Program-made: the position numbers and the translations under genes
Part shown: in pieces, positions 26,168-38,574 of the stretch
How positions within the stretch are numbered: position 1 is the stretch's first letter
How the letters are laid out: every line of letters starts with the position of its first letter
Assembly: GCA_000514715.1 (NCBI GenBank)
Contig: AZWL01000001.1
Span: 434,186 to 498,185 of the forward strand
DNA from: Streptomyces sp. CNH099
GTDB taxonomy: Bacteria > Actinomycetota > Actinomycetes > Streptomycetales > Streptomycetaceae
Direction of reading: 5' to 3'
Length of the DNA: 64,000 bases
The notes under the pieces: model-generated
What the model was told of the DNA's origin: nothing
The model's database searches: none
What the model saw: only the letters and a program-made list of their open reading frames with translations

Positions 26168-26372
26168 GCTCGGTCTCTCTCGTCTCGCGAACCGTGGTCG
26201 GCGCGAGGACGTGGGGCGCCGCCGTGGCCCGATGCTACGCTCCGCGCACGCGCCGCCGGGGGCACGGACGCTCCGGCACGGCGCCGTGGCCACGGCCGGT
26301 CCCCGGTCCGGGCAGGGCGCCCCGGTCCGGCGGTGCGTGGACGGGGGTCTGCTTTGAGCCAGTTGCCGGCGG

Positions 26373-27287
26373 TCAGACGGCGCGCAGCAGCCGGCGCAGG
26401 AACAGGTCGGTGCCCGCCCGCTCCGCGACCGGCGCGGCGAGCCGGTCGACGGCCAGCCGGTGCCGTTCGACGTCGTCGGGGTCGTCGAGGTAGAGCGCGC
26501 CGGTGAGCTGTTCCAGGTAGGCGATGTCCGGCAGGTCCGCCTCGGCGAAGCGCAGCAGCGTCACCGGGCCGGACAGCGCCGTCGCGGCGGAGGTGTGCAG
26601 CGGTACGACGTGCACCGCGATCTCCGGGAACTCCGGGCCGTGCAGCCGGATCAGATGGCGGATCTGCTCGCGCATCACCGCGGGCCCGCCGACGGTGCGG
26701 CGCAGCGCGCTCTCGTCGATCAGCTGCCAGCAGCGCGGCGGGTCGGGCCGGGCGAGCACCTGCTGCCGGCGCTTCAGCAGGTCGACCCGGCGGGCGACGG
26801 CGTTCGCGCTGTCGCCCGGGTACGTCAGCCGGGCCAGCGCGGCGGCGTACGCGGGCGTCTGCAGCAGATCGGGCACGCGCTGCGACTGGTAGCCGCGGAT
26901 GAGCGTCGCGCCCTCCTCCAGGCCGAGGTACGTCTCCAGCCAGCGCGGCGTCAGGTCGCCGTACCGCTGCCACCAGCCGGGGGTGTTGGCGCCGCGGGCG
27001 AGCGCGAGGTACGCCTCGCGGTCCCGGAGGTCGGTCACCGCGTACAGCGTCAGCAGGTCCGCTATGTCGCGCTCCTTGCAGCCGCCCTGGCCCCGCTCCA
27101 GCCGGCTCAGCTTGGGCACCGACGCCCTGATGGCCTGGGCCGCCGCGTCGAGTCCGACGCCGCGGCGGAGCCGCAGCCGGCGCAGCCGGGAGCCGAGGAC
27201 GATCCGCCGTATCGTCGGCCCGCCCCGGGGGAGGTCCGCGCCGCCGGGCATGCGCCGCCCGCCGGCCACCGGTACTGACGCCGCCAT
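26373..27287 (-). CDS. HTH-type regulator with C-terminal DUF5753 domain
   Basis: The 304-residue protein starts at ATG 27287 after a strong GGGGGAGGGG site. Residues about 28 to 85 form an XRE-type helix-turn-helix (LGSRLRRLRLRRGVGLDAAAQAIRASVPKLSRLERGQ). The rest is the DUF5753 domain common in Streptomyces, with ANTPGWWQRYGDLTPRWLETYLGLEEGA, YQSQRVPDLLQTPAYAAAL and LDDPDDVERHRLAVDRLAAPV. Such regulators often have a small DUF397 partner gene next to them. I find none within 205 bp downstream or 147 bp upstream, so this is an orphan copy. Known relatives (WhiJ family) influence development. No specific target can be inferred here. Confidence 0.88.
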   Translation of the reverse strand: MAASVPVAGGRRMPGGADLPRGGPTIRRIVLGSRLRRLRLRRGVGLDAAAQAIRASVPKLSRLERGQGGCKERDIADLLTLYAVTDLRDREAYLALARGANTPGWWQRYGDLTPRWLETYLGLEEGATLIRGYQSQRVPDLLQTPAYAAALARLTYPGDSANAVARRVDLLKRRQQVLARPDPPRCWQLIDESALRRTVGGPAVMREQIRHLIRLHGPEFPEIAVHVVPLHTSAATALSGPVTLLRFAEADLPDIAYLEQLTGALYLDDPDDVERHRLAVDRLAAPVAERAGTDLFLRRLLRAV

Positions 27288-27434
27288 CTCCCCTCCCCCG
27301 CCGGTCAGTTCACCATCCCGCCGCCAGCGCGGAATCATACCCCGTCGGGGCGGCCTCCCGAACCTTCGTCCGGATCCGTCTGCCCGGACGGTACTCGGGA
27401 CCGGCCGGCGCACCGGCCTCGCCCGCGCCGGACA

Positions 27435-28238
27435 TCAGGCGTTGACACCCGTTTCGTCCGCCGACTCGTGCCAGCTCCCGACCACGATCCGGGCGAGCCA
27501 GCCGAAGAACCAGAAGACCAGCACGCCGAAGAGCGAGGAGAGGAGCACGGCCGCGAGCAGCTGCTCGGACTGCAGCCGGGACTGGTAGAGGTCGATGAGC
27601 ACGCCGATGCCCGGCTGGCCCTGGCGGAAGAAGAAGTCGCCGACGATGGCGCCCACGACGGACATCCCCGCGGCGATGCGCAGCCCGGTGAAGATGCTCG
27701 GCAGCGCGGCCGGCAGTTGGAGCTTCCACAGCCGGGTCATCCGGCCGGCGTTCTGCAGCCGGAACAGGTCGTGGTACGAGGCGTCGGCGGAGCGGATGCC
27801 GAAGAGCGTGCTGGTGAGGATCGGGAAGAAGGCGATGATGACGCAGACGAGCACGCGGGTGCCGAACCCGTAGCCCCACCAGAAGCCGAACAGCGGGACG
27901 AGGGCGAGGATGGGGGTGACCTGGAGGACGACGAAGTACGGGAACAGGGAGCGCTCCAGCCACCGGGCCTGGCTCATCAGGACGGCCATGGCGATCGCCC
28001 CGGCCGCGGAGATGAGCAGGCCCAGCAGGGCCACCTGGGCGGACAGCAGCAGGGCGTCGAGGAGTTCGGCGCGGTTGGCGCCGTCGAGGAACCCGACGCG
28101 CACCACGTCGTGCGGCGGCGGGAACAGGAAGCGCCGGTCCTCGGCGAGCAGCACCATGCTGATCAGGTACCACCCGCCCACGGCGGCACCGGCCACCAGC
28201 AGGGGCGGCAGCCTCCGGGTCAACGGCCGCAGGTTCAT
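27435..28238 (-). CDS. NitT/TauT-type ABC transporter permease
   Basis: This 267-residue membrane protein has six predicted helices (for example LLVAGAAVGGWYLISMVLL and LLGLLISAAGAIAMAVLM). It carries the coupling-loop pattern of the nitrate/taurine/sulfonate class of BPD permeases (DLFRLQNAGRMTRLWKLQLPAALPSIFTGLRIAAGMSVVGAI). ATG 28238 overlaps the methyltransferase stop codon by ATGA, so its translation is coupled to that gene. With the ATPase (30425-31201) and binding lipoprotein (29187-30383) it makes one importer. It is the last gene of that operon. Substrates of this class include sulfonates, nitrate, cyanate and pyrimidine-like compounds. Nothing here fixes which. Confidence 0.88.
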   Translation of the reverse strand: MNLRPLTRRLPPLLVAGAAVGGWYLISMVLLAEDRRFLFPPPHDVVRVGFLDGANRAELLDALLLSAQVALLGLLISAAGAIAMAVLMSQARWLERSLFPYFVVLQVTPILALVPLFGFWWGYGFGTRVLVCVIIAFFPILTSTLFGIRSADASYHDLFRLQNAGRMTRLWKLQLPAALPSIFTGLRIAAGMSVVGAIVGDFFFRQGQPGIGVLIDLYQSRLQSEQLLAAVLLSSLFGVLVFWFFGWLARIVVGSWHESADETGVNA

Positions 28239-29053
28239 GGCCGGACGGCCACCAGCGTGTAGGCGTTCCCCTCGGTGCGGTCGCCGGCGCGGGGGCGCCA
28301 CTCGTGCGCGACCACGATGCCGGGGTCGACCGGCTCCCAGCCGGCGGTGATCCGCTCCAGCTCGGCGCGGCCGCGCTGCACCATCGGCGTGGCCCCGCGC
28401 GCCCAGACCTCCGTGAGCCGTTCGACGCGGGGGTCGAGTTCGGCGGATATCTGGGAGGCGACGAGGTGGCTGCCCGGCGCCACCCCGCGCCGGATCCGGG
28501 CCACCAGGTCCGCCGGCCCGTCCGCGTCGGAGAGGAAGTGCAGCAGCCCGACCAGGAGCACGCCCACGGGCCGGTCGAAGTCCAGCACGGCGCGCGCCTG
28601 CGGGTCGTCGAGGATGTCCTCCGGCCGGCGCACGTCGCCGGTGAAGGCGACGGTCAGGTTCCCGTCGGTCTGCAGGGCCTGCATGTGCGCCACGGCGACG
28701 GGGTTGTTGTCGACGTAGACGGTCCGGGTGCCGGGGGCGGCGGCGTGCGCGATCTCGTGGACGTTGGGCATGCGCTGCTGCGGCAGGCCGCAGCCGAGGT
28801 CGAGGAGCTGGCGGACCCCGGCCTCCTCGACCAGGTAGCGCACGGCCCGTTCCAGGAAGAGCCGCTGGGCGCGCACGCGCATCTTCACGTCCGGCATGAG
28901 GGTGGACTCGACCTCGTCCACCAGCGCGCGGTCCGGGCCGAGGTGGTCTCTGCCGCCGAGGTGGTAGTCGTACGTACGGGAGGCGTGCGCTGCCGTGGGG
29001 TCGGGCAGCGGCGACCGGCCGCGGGGCCCGTCGGCTGTGCCGTCGTCGCTCAT
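28235..29053 (-). CDS. SAM-dependent methyltransferase (DUF574/PF04672 family)
   Basis: The 272-residue protein belongs to an actinobacterial SAM methyltransferase family. Its characteristic N-terminal signature is AHASRTYDYHLGGRDHLGPDRALVDE, and its SAM-binding motif is LLDLGCGLPQQRMPNVHEIA. YVDNNPVAVAHMQALQ (post-II acidic motif) and DFDRPVGVLLVGLLHFL follow. Members are abundant in Streptomyces and their substrates are mostly unknown. The position is notable: it lies between the binding-protein and permease genes of an ABC transporter and overlaps the permease start by four bases. A role in modifying the transported compound, or simply insertion into the operon, are both possible. Start at ATG 29053 follows AGAGGAAC. 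Confidence 0.88.
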   Translation of the reverse strand: MSDDGTADGPRGRSPLPDPTAAHASRTYDYHLGGRDHLGPDRALVDEVESTLMPDVKMRVRAQRLFLERAVRYLVEEAGVRQLLDLGCGLPQQRMPNVHEIAHAAAPGTRTVYVDNNPVAVAHMQALQTDGNLTVAFTGDVRRPEDILDDPQARAVLDFDRPVGVLLVGLLHFLSDADGPADLVARIRRGVAPGSHLVASQISAELDPRVERLTEVWARGATPMVQRGRAELERITAGWEPVDPGIVVAHEWRPRAGDRTEGNAYTLVAVRP

Positions 29054-29186
29054 GTTCCTCTCCGTGTCGGCCGCCTACCGCTGCGGCCGTGCTCCGGCGC
29101 GCCGGTGACCGGACTGGGATGCGAGATTACTGCACCGCGCGGGCGCCGGGGCCCGCGGTGTCCGGCCGCGGCCGGCGGGCGGCCGG

Positions 29187-30383
29187 TCACCTGCCGTGCC
29201 CGATCCCGGGGTCGACGAACTCGTCGGTCACCACGTCGGCCGGCTTCAGGCCCTCCTTGAGGGGCTTGTCGTGCTTCTCGAAGAGCGGCCGGCCGATGTC
29301 GATGATCTTCTGGACGCGGGCGGTCTCGAAGTTCCCCACGGTGGTGTCCCGGCCCTCGGCGTCGTCCGAGGCGATCCCGAGCCTCTTCATCTCGCCGATG
29401 CCGTACCGGGCGATGCCCTCGGTGAGCACGTCGCCGCCCCGGTAGCGCTCGGCGATGTCGACGATGGCGGCGATCGTGGCGTCCGGGTCGCGGAGGTAGT
29501 CGACCTGCGCCTGCTGGACGATCGGCACCAGCTTCTCCAGGCAGGGCGCCAGTTCGTCCTCCCGCTCGGGGCGGACGACCAGGGAGGGGCCGTAGAGCGG
29601 GTAGCCGGCCTCGTAGACGAGCTGGCCCTTGACGGGCTTCATCCAGTCGTCGATCTCGTGCTCGTACATGTACGGGTCCTCGGCCGCGTAGCCGGCGGAG
29701 GCCAGCTTGCCGCCGGCCGCCACGAAGCGCGCGGGTGAGCCGTCGAAGGAGCCGTCCACCTGGTCCTTGTCGAGGATCCCGGCGCCGGTGAGGTACTCCA
29801 TGTACGCGTCGCCGCCGAAGTACAGCACCGTGGTGTCCGTCTCGCCGACGTCCTCGATCGTCTCGAACTCCGGGTAGGTCTCCGGGTCCCAGTAGATCAT
29901 CGTGGGGTCCTTCTCCAGCAGCGCCAGCACCGCGGTCGTGGGCTGGGTGGCGGAGTTCTGGACGATCTCGTCGAAGCCGCCGACCACCCCGAGGTCGATG
30001 TCCTCGTCCGCGTACATCTGCGCGGTCGTCGAGGAGAAGCCGATCGCCGGGCCGCCGGCGCGCAGTTCCAGCGAGACGCCGGTGTCCCGGCCGTCGGCGA
30101 CCAGCGGTGCGGTGGCCCGTTTGCGGTCGGCGTCCACCTCGGGGTCGTCGCCGAGGAGCGCGTACAGCGGGCCGAAGGACGTGGCGTTCGGCAGCCAGGA
30201 GGTCTGCACGGTCAACGTCTCCGGGCACACGCCGTCCAGTGCGGCTGCGCCGCTCTCCGCCGCCGGCGCCGACGCGCCGCCGTCGCTCCGGCCGTCCCCG
30301 TCGTCTCCGCAGGCGGCGGCGGTCAGCAGCACGGCGGCGACGAGCGGCACGGCTAAGCGGCGGGGGCGGCTCTGCACGGTCAT
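29187..30383 (-). CDS. NitT/TauT-type substrate-binding lipoprotein
   Basis: The 398-residue protein has a lipoprotein signal with lipobox TAAAC (Cys near residue 25) and a Gly/Asp/Ala linker. A NMT1/OpuAC-like binding domain follows: TLTVQTSWLPNATSFGPLYALLGDDPEV, SLELRAGGPAIGFSSTTAQMYADEDIDLGVVGGFDE and IARYGIGEMKRLGI. These proteins capture small organic ions outside the cell for the permease and ATPase encoded alongside. The predicted mature domain has a single pair of cysteines (VCPE and APCLEKL), which may form a disulfide. The ATPase gene is 41 bp upstream and the methyltransferase gene 133 bp downstream. Confidence 0.88.
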   Translation of the reverse strand: MTVQSRPRRLAVPLVAAVLLTAAACGDDGDGRSDGGASAPAAESGAAALDGVCPETLTVQTSWLPNATSFGPLYALLGDDPEVDADRKRATAPLVADGRDTGVSLELRAGGPAIGFSSTTAQMYADEDIDLGVVGGFDEIVQNSATQPTTAVLALLEKDPTMIYWDPETYPEFETIEDVGETDTTVLYFGGDAYMEYLTGAGILDKDQVDGSFDGSPARFVAAGGKLASAGYAAEDPYMYEHEIDDWMKPVKGQLVYEAGYPLYGPSLVVRPEREDELAPCLEKLVPIVQQAQVDYLRDPDATIAAIVDIAERYRGGDVLTEGIARYGIGEMKRLGIASDDAEGRDTTVGNFETARVQKIIDIGRPLFEKHDKPLKEGLKPADVVTDEFVDPGIGHGR

Positions 30384-30424
30384 CGGGGGTTCCTCCGGTT
30401 GGGGGTCGGGGGGTGGTCGGTTTC

Positions 30425-31201
30425 TCAGCGTGCGGACTCGCGCATGCAGGCGGACACGTCGGCCGCGATCCGGTTCAGCCCGGGGTCGTAGCGCAGGCCC
30501 TCGGTCCGCGGATAGCCGAACGGGACGGTGAACTCACCGCAGACGCGCCCGGGGCGCGGGGACATCACCACGACCCGGGTGGACAGGTAGACCGCCTCCA
30601 GGACGGAGTGCGTGACGAAGACGGCGGCGAACCGCTCGGCGGCGAAGAGCCGGAGCAGGTCGTCGTCCAGCCGCTCGCGGGTGATCTCGTCCAGGCTGCC
30701 GAACGGCTCGTCCAGCAGGAACAGCTCCGGGCGCAGGCTGAGGGAGCGGGCCAGCGAGACGCGCATGCGCATGCCGCCGGACAGGGCGCGCGGCCGGTGG
30801 CCGGCGAAGTCGGTGAGGCCCACCAGCTCCAGCGCGGCGTCGGCGCGCTTGCGCCGTTCGGCGCGCGGGACGCCGCGCAGCTCGCCGAACAGCTCCACGT
30901 TCGTACGCACCGACCGCCAGGGCAGCAGCGTCGGGTCCTGGAAGACGTAGCCGAGCCGGTCGGCGCGCGCGGCCACCGCGCCCGCGGAGGGCTCGGCGAG
31001 GCCGGCGGCGATGCGCAGCAGAGTGGTCTTGCCGCAGCCGGAGGGGCCGACGACGGAGACGAACTCGCCGGCCGCGACGTCGAGGTCGACGGGGTCGAGG
31101 GCGCGGGTGCCGTCGGGGAAGCGCTTCGCCACGGCGCCGAGGGACAGCACCGGGCCGGTGCCGGGCACGGGCGCGGCCTCGTCGGCGTCCGCGACGGTCA
31201 T
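30425..31201 (-). CDS. NitT/TauT-type ABC transporter ATP-binding protein
   Basis: This 258-residue ATPase has Walker A GPSGCGKTT, Q-loop VFQDPTLLPW, signature LSGGMRMRVSLARSL, Walker B LFLLDEPFG and the H-loop VTHSVLEAV, all intact. The GSLDEITRERLDD and FVTHSVLEAVYLSTRVVVMSPRPG segments place it in the nitrate/sulfonate/taurine importer class. It energises the permease at 27435-28238. ATG 31201 is chosen because it begins the conserved region after a short Asp/Ala head. It is the first gene of the four-gene operon. Confidence 0.92.
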   Translation of the reverse strand: MTVADADEAAPVPGTGPVLSLGAVAKRFPDGTRALDPVDLDVAAGEFVSVVGPSGCGKTTLLRIAAGLAEPSAGAVAARADRLGYVFQDPTLLPWRSVRTNVELFGELRGVPRAERRKRADAALELVGLTDFAGHRPRALSGGMRMRVSLARSLSLRPELFLLDEPFGSLDEITRERLDDDLLRLFAAERFAAVFVTHSVLEAVYLSTRVVVMSPRPGRVCGEFTVPFGYPRTEGLRYDPGLNRIAADVSACMRESAR

Positions 31202-31305
31202 CGGCCCACCTCCCCTGCGCCCCGGCGCGGGGCACGCCGCCGGGCGGGTTCCTGTGCCGCGGCGGGCGCCGCGGGCCCCGGGGTCACAGAGGGTACGGGA
31301 TGGGG

Positions 31306-32499
31306 CTACGGGCCGGTACGCGGGGTGCCCCGGGGCGGGTGCGCCGTGCGGCTCCAGACGTCGAGCAGGCGGCCGGCCGAGCCGCCGACCGGGCCGACGG
31401 CGTCGGCCAGGACGTCCGGCGCGGGCAGCCGCGCGGAGGTGACGGCCGGCACCGCCGCCGCCGGGTCGTCGATGGTCGAGGAGCAGACCGCCAGCAGGTA
31501 GTCCGGCACCGTCAGCCCGGCGTCGGTGACGCCGACCAGCGGCACGCCGACCGCGGCGACCAGCGGGAAGACGGTGCCGGGGATGCCGACCGCCGCCTCC
31601 GCCCGCGCCGCCGCCTGCAGCGACGGCACGTCGCTGATCTCGTACGCGTCCCAGAGCTTGGGGTCCTCGCGGGGGTGCAGGCCGACGAGGATGCGTCTGC
31701 CCGCGGCCCGCAGCCGCTCGGCCGCGGCGAGCAGCAGCTCGGTGCCGGGCGCGGCGCCGCCGGTGTCGTCGGGGTGGGTGACGCTGGTCAGGACGAGGAC
31801 GAGCCCCGGCTCCGGCCGGTGGGCCGGCAGCGTGTCGGTCTGCGGCGAGCCGACCGCCCGGATCCGGCGGCGGACGCCCAGGTAGCCCGCGAACGCGCGC
31901 GCCTCGGCCGGCGAGGAGGAGGTCACCGCCCGCAGCCGGGGCCGCAACAGCCGGGCGCCCGGGGCCTCCCGCGGGCCGAGGTACGCCAGCGAGCTGGCCG
32001 CCACCGGCAGCCGCGGGAAGCGCGCGGCGCACTCCAGCGGCCAGTCACCGGCGCCGGTGACGACCAGCAGATCGGCGTGCCGCACGCGCTCCGGCGTCGC
32101 GACGGGCACGGGGTCGCCGGGCTGGACGCCGGAGGTGTCCGGCACCAGCTGGGTGATCCGCACGCCGCGCCGTCCGGCCTCCGCGAGCAGCGGCGTGACG
32201 TGGTACGTACCCCAGGGCTCGTTCGTGGCGACGAGCACCCGCAACGGGCGCCCCGGGCCCCCGTGGTGACCGCCGTGACCGCCGCGACCGCCGCGACCGC
32301 CGCCGGCCGCCGCGGGGGCGGCGCCCAGGGCGCCGAGGCCGGCGGTGCCGGCCGTCGCGGTGAGGCCGCGCAGCACCCGGCGGCGGGAGAGCGGGGAGGC
32401 GGCGGAGGGTACGGCGGGCGCGGCGGATCCGGCCGCGGCGCCGGGCGCCCGCGGGGCGGCCGGGTCGGCGGGGGCTCCCGTGTCGTGCGTGGTGGGCAT
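31306..32499 (-). CDS. Tat-exported protein, GT-B/glycerophosphotransferase-like fold, function unknown
   Basis: The 397-residue protein has a twin-arginine signal (SRRRVLRGLTATAG, about residues 38 to 52, then an Ala-rich core and cleavage near AAA). A low-complexity His/Gly stretch GGRGGRGGHGGHHGGPG follows at about 67 to 83. The mature part looks like a nucleotide-sugar or CDP-glycerol transferase-like Rossmann pair: LRVLVATNEPWGTYHVTPLLAEAGRRGVRIT, then LVLTSVTHPDD, ILVGLHPREDPKLWDAYEIS, and ARAEAAVGIPGTVFPLVAAVGVPLVGV. Similarity to a specific enzyme is not secure, and a Tat-exported glycosyltransferase would be unusual. The start at ATG 32499 sits 181 bp from the divergent chitinase start, with the regulated promoter in between. 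Confidence 0.6.
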   Translation of the reverse strand: MPTTHDTGAPADPAAPRAPGAAAGSAAPAVPSAASPLSRRRVLRGLTATAGTAGLGALGAAPAAAGGGRGGRGGHGGHHGGPGRPLRVLVATNEPWGTYHVTPLLAEAGRRGVRITQLVPDTSGVQPGDPVPVATPERVRHADLLVVTGAGDWPLECAARFPRLPVAASSLAYLGPREAPGARLLRPRLRAVTSSSPAEARAFAGYLGVRRRIRAVGSPQTDTLPAHRPEPGLVLVLTSVTHPDDTGGAAPGTELLLAAAERLRAAGRRILVGLHPREDPKLWDAYEISDVPSLQAAARAEAAVGIPGTVFPLVAAVGVPLVGVTDAGLTVPDYLLAVCSSTIDDPAAAVPAVTSARLPAPDVLADAVGPVGGSAGRLLDVWSRTAHPPRGTPRTGP

Positions 32500-32578
32500 G
32501 GCGGGCACGTTAGGCAACGTCACGAACCCGCAGGTGAACGGGGCACGAACAGCTTCCCCGCCGGGCCCGGGACGGCCT

Positions 32579-32621
32579 TTGGTCCAGACCTCTTGACGAA
32601 AGGTCTGGACCAACTTACGTT
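32579..32621 (+). promoter_or_regulatory. Chitinase promoter with paired DasR-type boxes
   Basis: TTGGTCCAGACCT (32579-32591) and its exact reverse complement AGGTCTGGACCAA (32601-32613) flank the -35 hexamer TTGACG (32593-32598). A -10 box TACGTT (32616-32621) follows at 17 bases. TGGTCCAGACCT repeats around the -35 are known in Streptomyces chitinase promoters, where they mediate chitin induction and glucose repression and match the DasR-responsive element. The start codon is 59 bp downstream of the -10. This is a strong sequence match. Confidence 0.85.
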
Positions 32622-32680
32622 GTGCCGCAGCACCGCACGTACCTCCCTGGCAACCCCACAGCCCAGAAGGCGAGCGTGTC

Positions 32681-36935
<4,255 letters not shown>

Positions 36936-36939
36936 CGCG

Positions 36940-36982
36940 GGCCCGCCCCGCCCGGACGTTCCGCTTCCGGGCGGGGCGGGCC
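36940..36982. terminator. Bidirectional terminator hairpin
   Basis: A perfect 16-bp stem, GGCCCGCCCCGCCCGG (36940-36955) and CCGGGCGGGGCGGGCC (36967-36982), with an 11-base loop lies five bases after the GH2 stop. It sits between two convergent genes. It lacks a T-run, as is usual for high-GC actinomycete terminators. Confidence 0.8.
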
Positions 36983-37040
36983 GGGGCGCCGGTCCTCGGC
37001 GGCGGTCCCACCGCTGTCGGCACAGCGGGGGGCGGCACCG

Positions 37041-38273
37041 TCAGAACAGCGAGTACAGCAGCCGGTTCGGCGAACCGCTGCGCGGGTCCTGCACCTTGCC
37101 GGGCGTGGTGTTGTCCACGACGGCCTGGCTGACCTGCGCGGGGGTCGCGGAGGGGTGCTGCTGCAGGTACAGCGCGGCGACGCCCGCGGTGTGCGGGGTG
37201 GCCATCGAGGTGCCGGAGATGGTGTTGACGGCCCTGTCGGAGTCGGACCAGCTCGACGTGATGCCCACGCCCGGCGCGAACAGGTCCAGGCAGGTGCCGT
37301 AGTTGGACCAGGAGGCGCGCCGGTCGGTGTTGTCCGTGGCGCCGACCGTGAGGGCGCCGGGCACGCGGGCGGGCGAGTAGTTGCAGGCGTTCTGCGGCCA
37401 GCCGAAGATGTTGCCGTTGCCGGCGGCGATCGCGTACGTCACACCGGCGTCGATCGACCGCTCGACGGCGTTGTCGAGCGCGGTGCTGGCGCCGCCGCCC
37501 AGGCTCATGTTGGCGACGGACGGGCCGTCGGCGTCGGCGGTCACCCAGTCGATGCCGGCGACGACGCCCGCGGTGGTGCCGGAGCCGCTGCAGTTCAGGA
37601 CCCGTACGCCGACCAGCTCCGCCTCCTTGGCCACGCCGTACGTGCTGCCGCCGACGGTGCCCGCGACGTGGGTGCCGTGGCCGTTGCAGTCCTGGCCGTT
37701 CTGGCCGTCGCCGACGGAGTCGGTGCCGATCGAGGCGCGCCCGCCGAACTCGTCGTGGCCGGTGCGGATACCGGTGTCGATGATGTAGGCGGTGACGCCG
37801 GCCGCGGTGGTGTCGTACGTGTACGTGCTGCTCAGCGGCAGGTCGCGCTGGTCGATGCGGTCCAGGCCCCAGGTGGCGTCGCTCTGGGTGTCCGCGACCC
37901 GTACGACGGCGTCCTGCTCGACGTACGCCACCCGCGGGTCGCGGGCCAGCTCGGCCGCCTCCGCCTTGCTCATCTCGGCGGAGAAGCCGCGCAGGGCGGT
38001 GCGGTAGACGTGCTCGGGCCGGACGTCCGCGGTGCCGGCGAGGTCGCGCGCCGCGGAGCGGGTCTCGGACTTCGCGACCTCGCCGTTCTTCAGGACGACG
38101 ATCCACTGGCCGTCAACGGCCGTGGTGGACGGGGCGAGCCGGAGGTCGCCGTCGGGGGGTGCGCTGTTCGCGCCGGTTCCCGCGGCCAGTTGGGCGCCGG
38201 CGGCGAGGGCGAGGGCCGAGAGCACCGTCGTCGCTCGGCGCAGCGGTGTGGGGGTGAGTCTCATCTGGTGCAC
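37041..38273 (-). CDS. Secreted subtilisin-like serine protease (S8)
   Basis: The 410-residue preproenzyme has a signal peptide (residues 1 to about 37), an I9-type propeptide (about 55 to 130, with VDGQWIVVLKNG and YVEQDAVVRV) and a catalytic domain. The catalytic triad is Asp166 (YIIDTGIR), His199 (NGHGTHVAGT) and Ser356 (ISGTSMATPH), with the oxyanion Asn in AAGNGN. It resembles the aqualysin/proteinase K branch, complete without C-terminal modules. It starts at GTG 38273, for which AAAGG lies at suitable spacing. An ATG three codons on is the alternative. The protease is expected to be exported and to mature by removing its propeptide. Adjacent genes do not suggest a specific substrate. 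Confidence 0.92.
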   Translation of the reverse strand: MHQMRLTPTPLRRATTVLSALALAAGAQLAAGTGANSAPPDGDLRLAPSTTAVDGQWIVVLKNGEVAKSETRSAARDLAGTADVRPEHVYRTALRGFSAEMSKAEAAELARDPRVAYVEQDAVVRVADTQSDATWGLDRIDQRDLPLSSTYTYDTTAAGVTAYIIDTGIRTGHDEFGGRASIGTDSVGDGQNGQDCNGHGTHVAGTVGGSTYGVAKEAELVGVRVLNCSGSGTTAGVVAGIDWVTADADGPSVANMSLGGGASTALDNAVERSIDAGVTYAIAAGNGNIFGWPQNACNYSPARVPGALTVGATDNTDRRASWSNYGTCLDLFAPGVGITSSWSDSDRAVNTISGTSMATPHTAGVAALYLQQHPSATPAQVSQAVVDNTTPGKVQDPRSGSPNRLLYSLF

Positions 38274-38518
38274 CAGAACCTTTCGTTGACCGGATCACGG
38301 GCAATGAGGGGCAGTGCGGTGCGGATTGCCCGCCCAGGTGAGGGGCGGCGCCCCGGCAGCGTCTCGCATGCCGGACGCCCCCACAAGTGGCAGGTTCACG
38401 CCAAATTGGCCCGCAGCAGCCGGTGGTGACCGGCACGGCCGGCCACGCGCGGAGCCGGCGGAGCCGTCCCCACCGGCTCCCGGCAGCCGGGAAACGGTGC
38501 CCGGGAATACGGAGACCC

Positions 38519-38569
38519 CCTCCTGTTGTCCGCATGGGGAAGCCCCGCAGACACCGGACGAGCAGGAGG
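38519..38569 (+). promoter_or_regulatory. Leader hairpin that pairs with the ribosome-binding site
   Basis: CCTCCTG (38519-38525) and GTCCG (38528-38532) can pair with CAGGAGG (38563-38569) and CGGAC (38555-38559). They form a 12-bp stem with a small internal bulge and a second GGGG/CCCC helix inside the loop (38536-38539 with 38543-38546). The 3' arm is the AGGAGG ribosome site of the monooxygenase gene starting at 38575. Such pairing would hide the site until the hairpin opens, so it could be a translational control element. Only the pairing is seen; no ligand is evident. Confidence 0.5.
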
Positions 38570-38574
38570 AACAC

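Noticed and set aside
26168..26372. DUF397 partner gene next to the DUF5753 regulator
   Set aside because: No frame with the DUF397 character is found in either flank.
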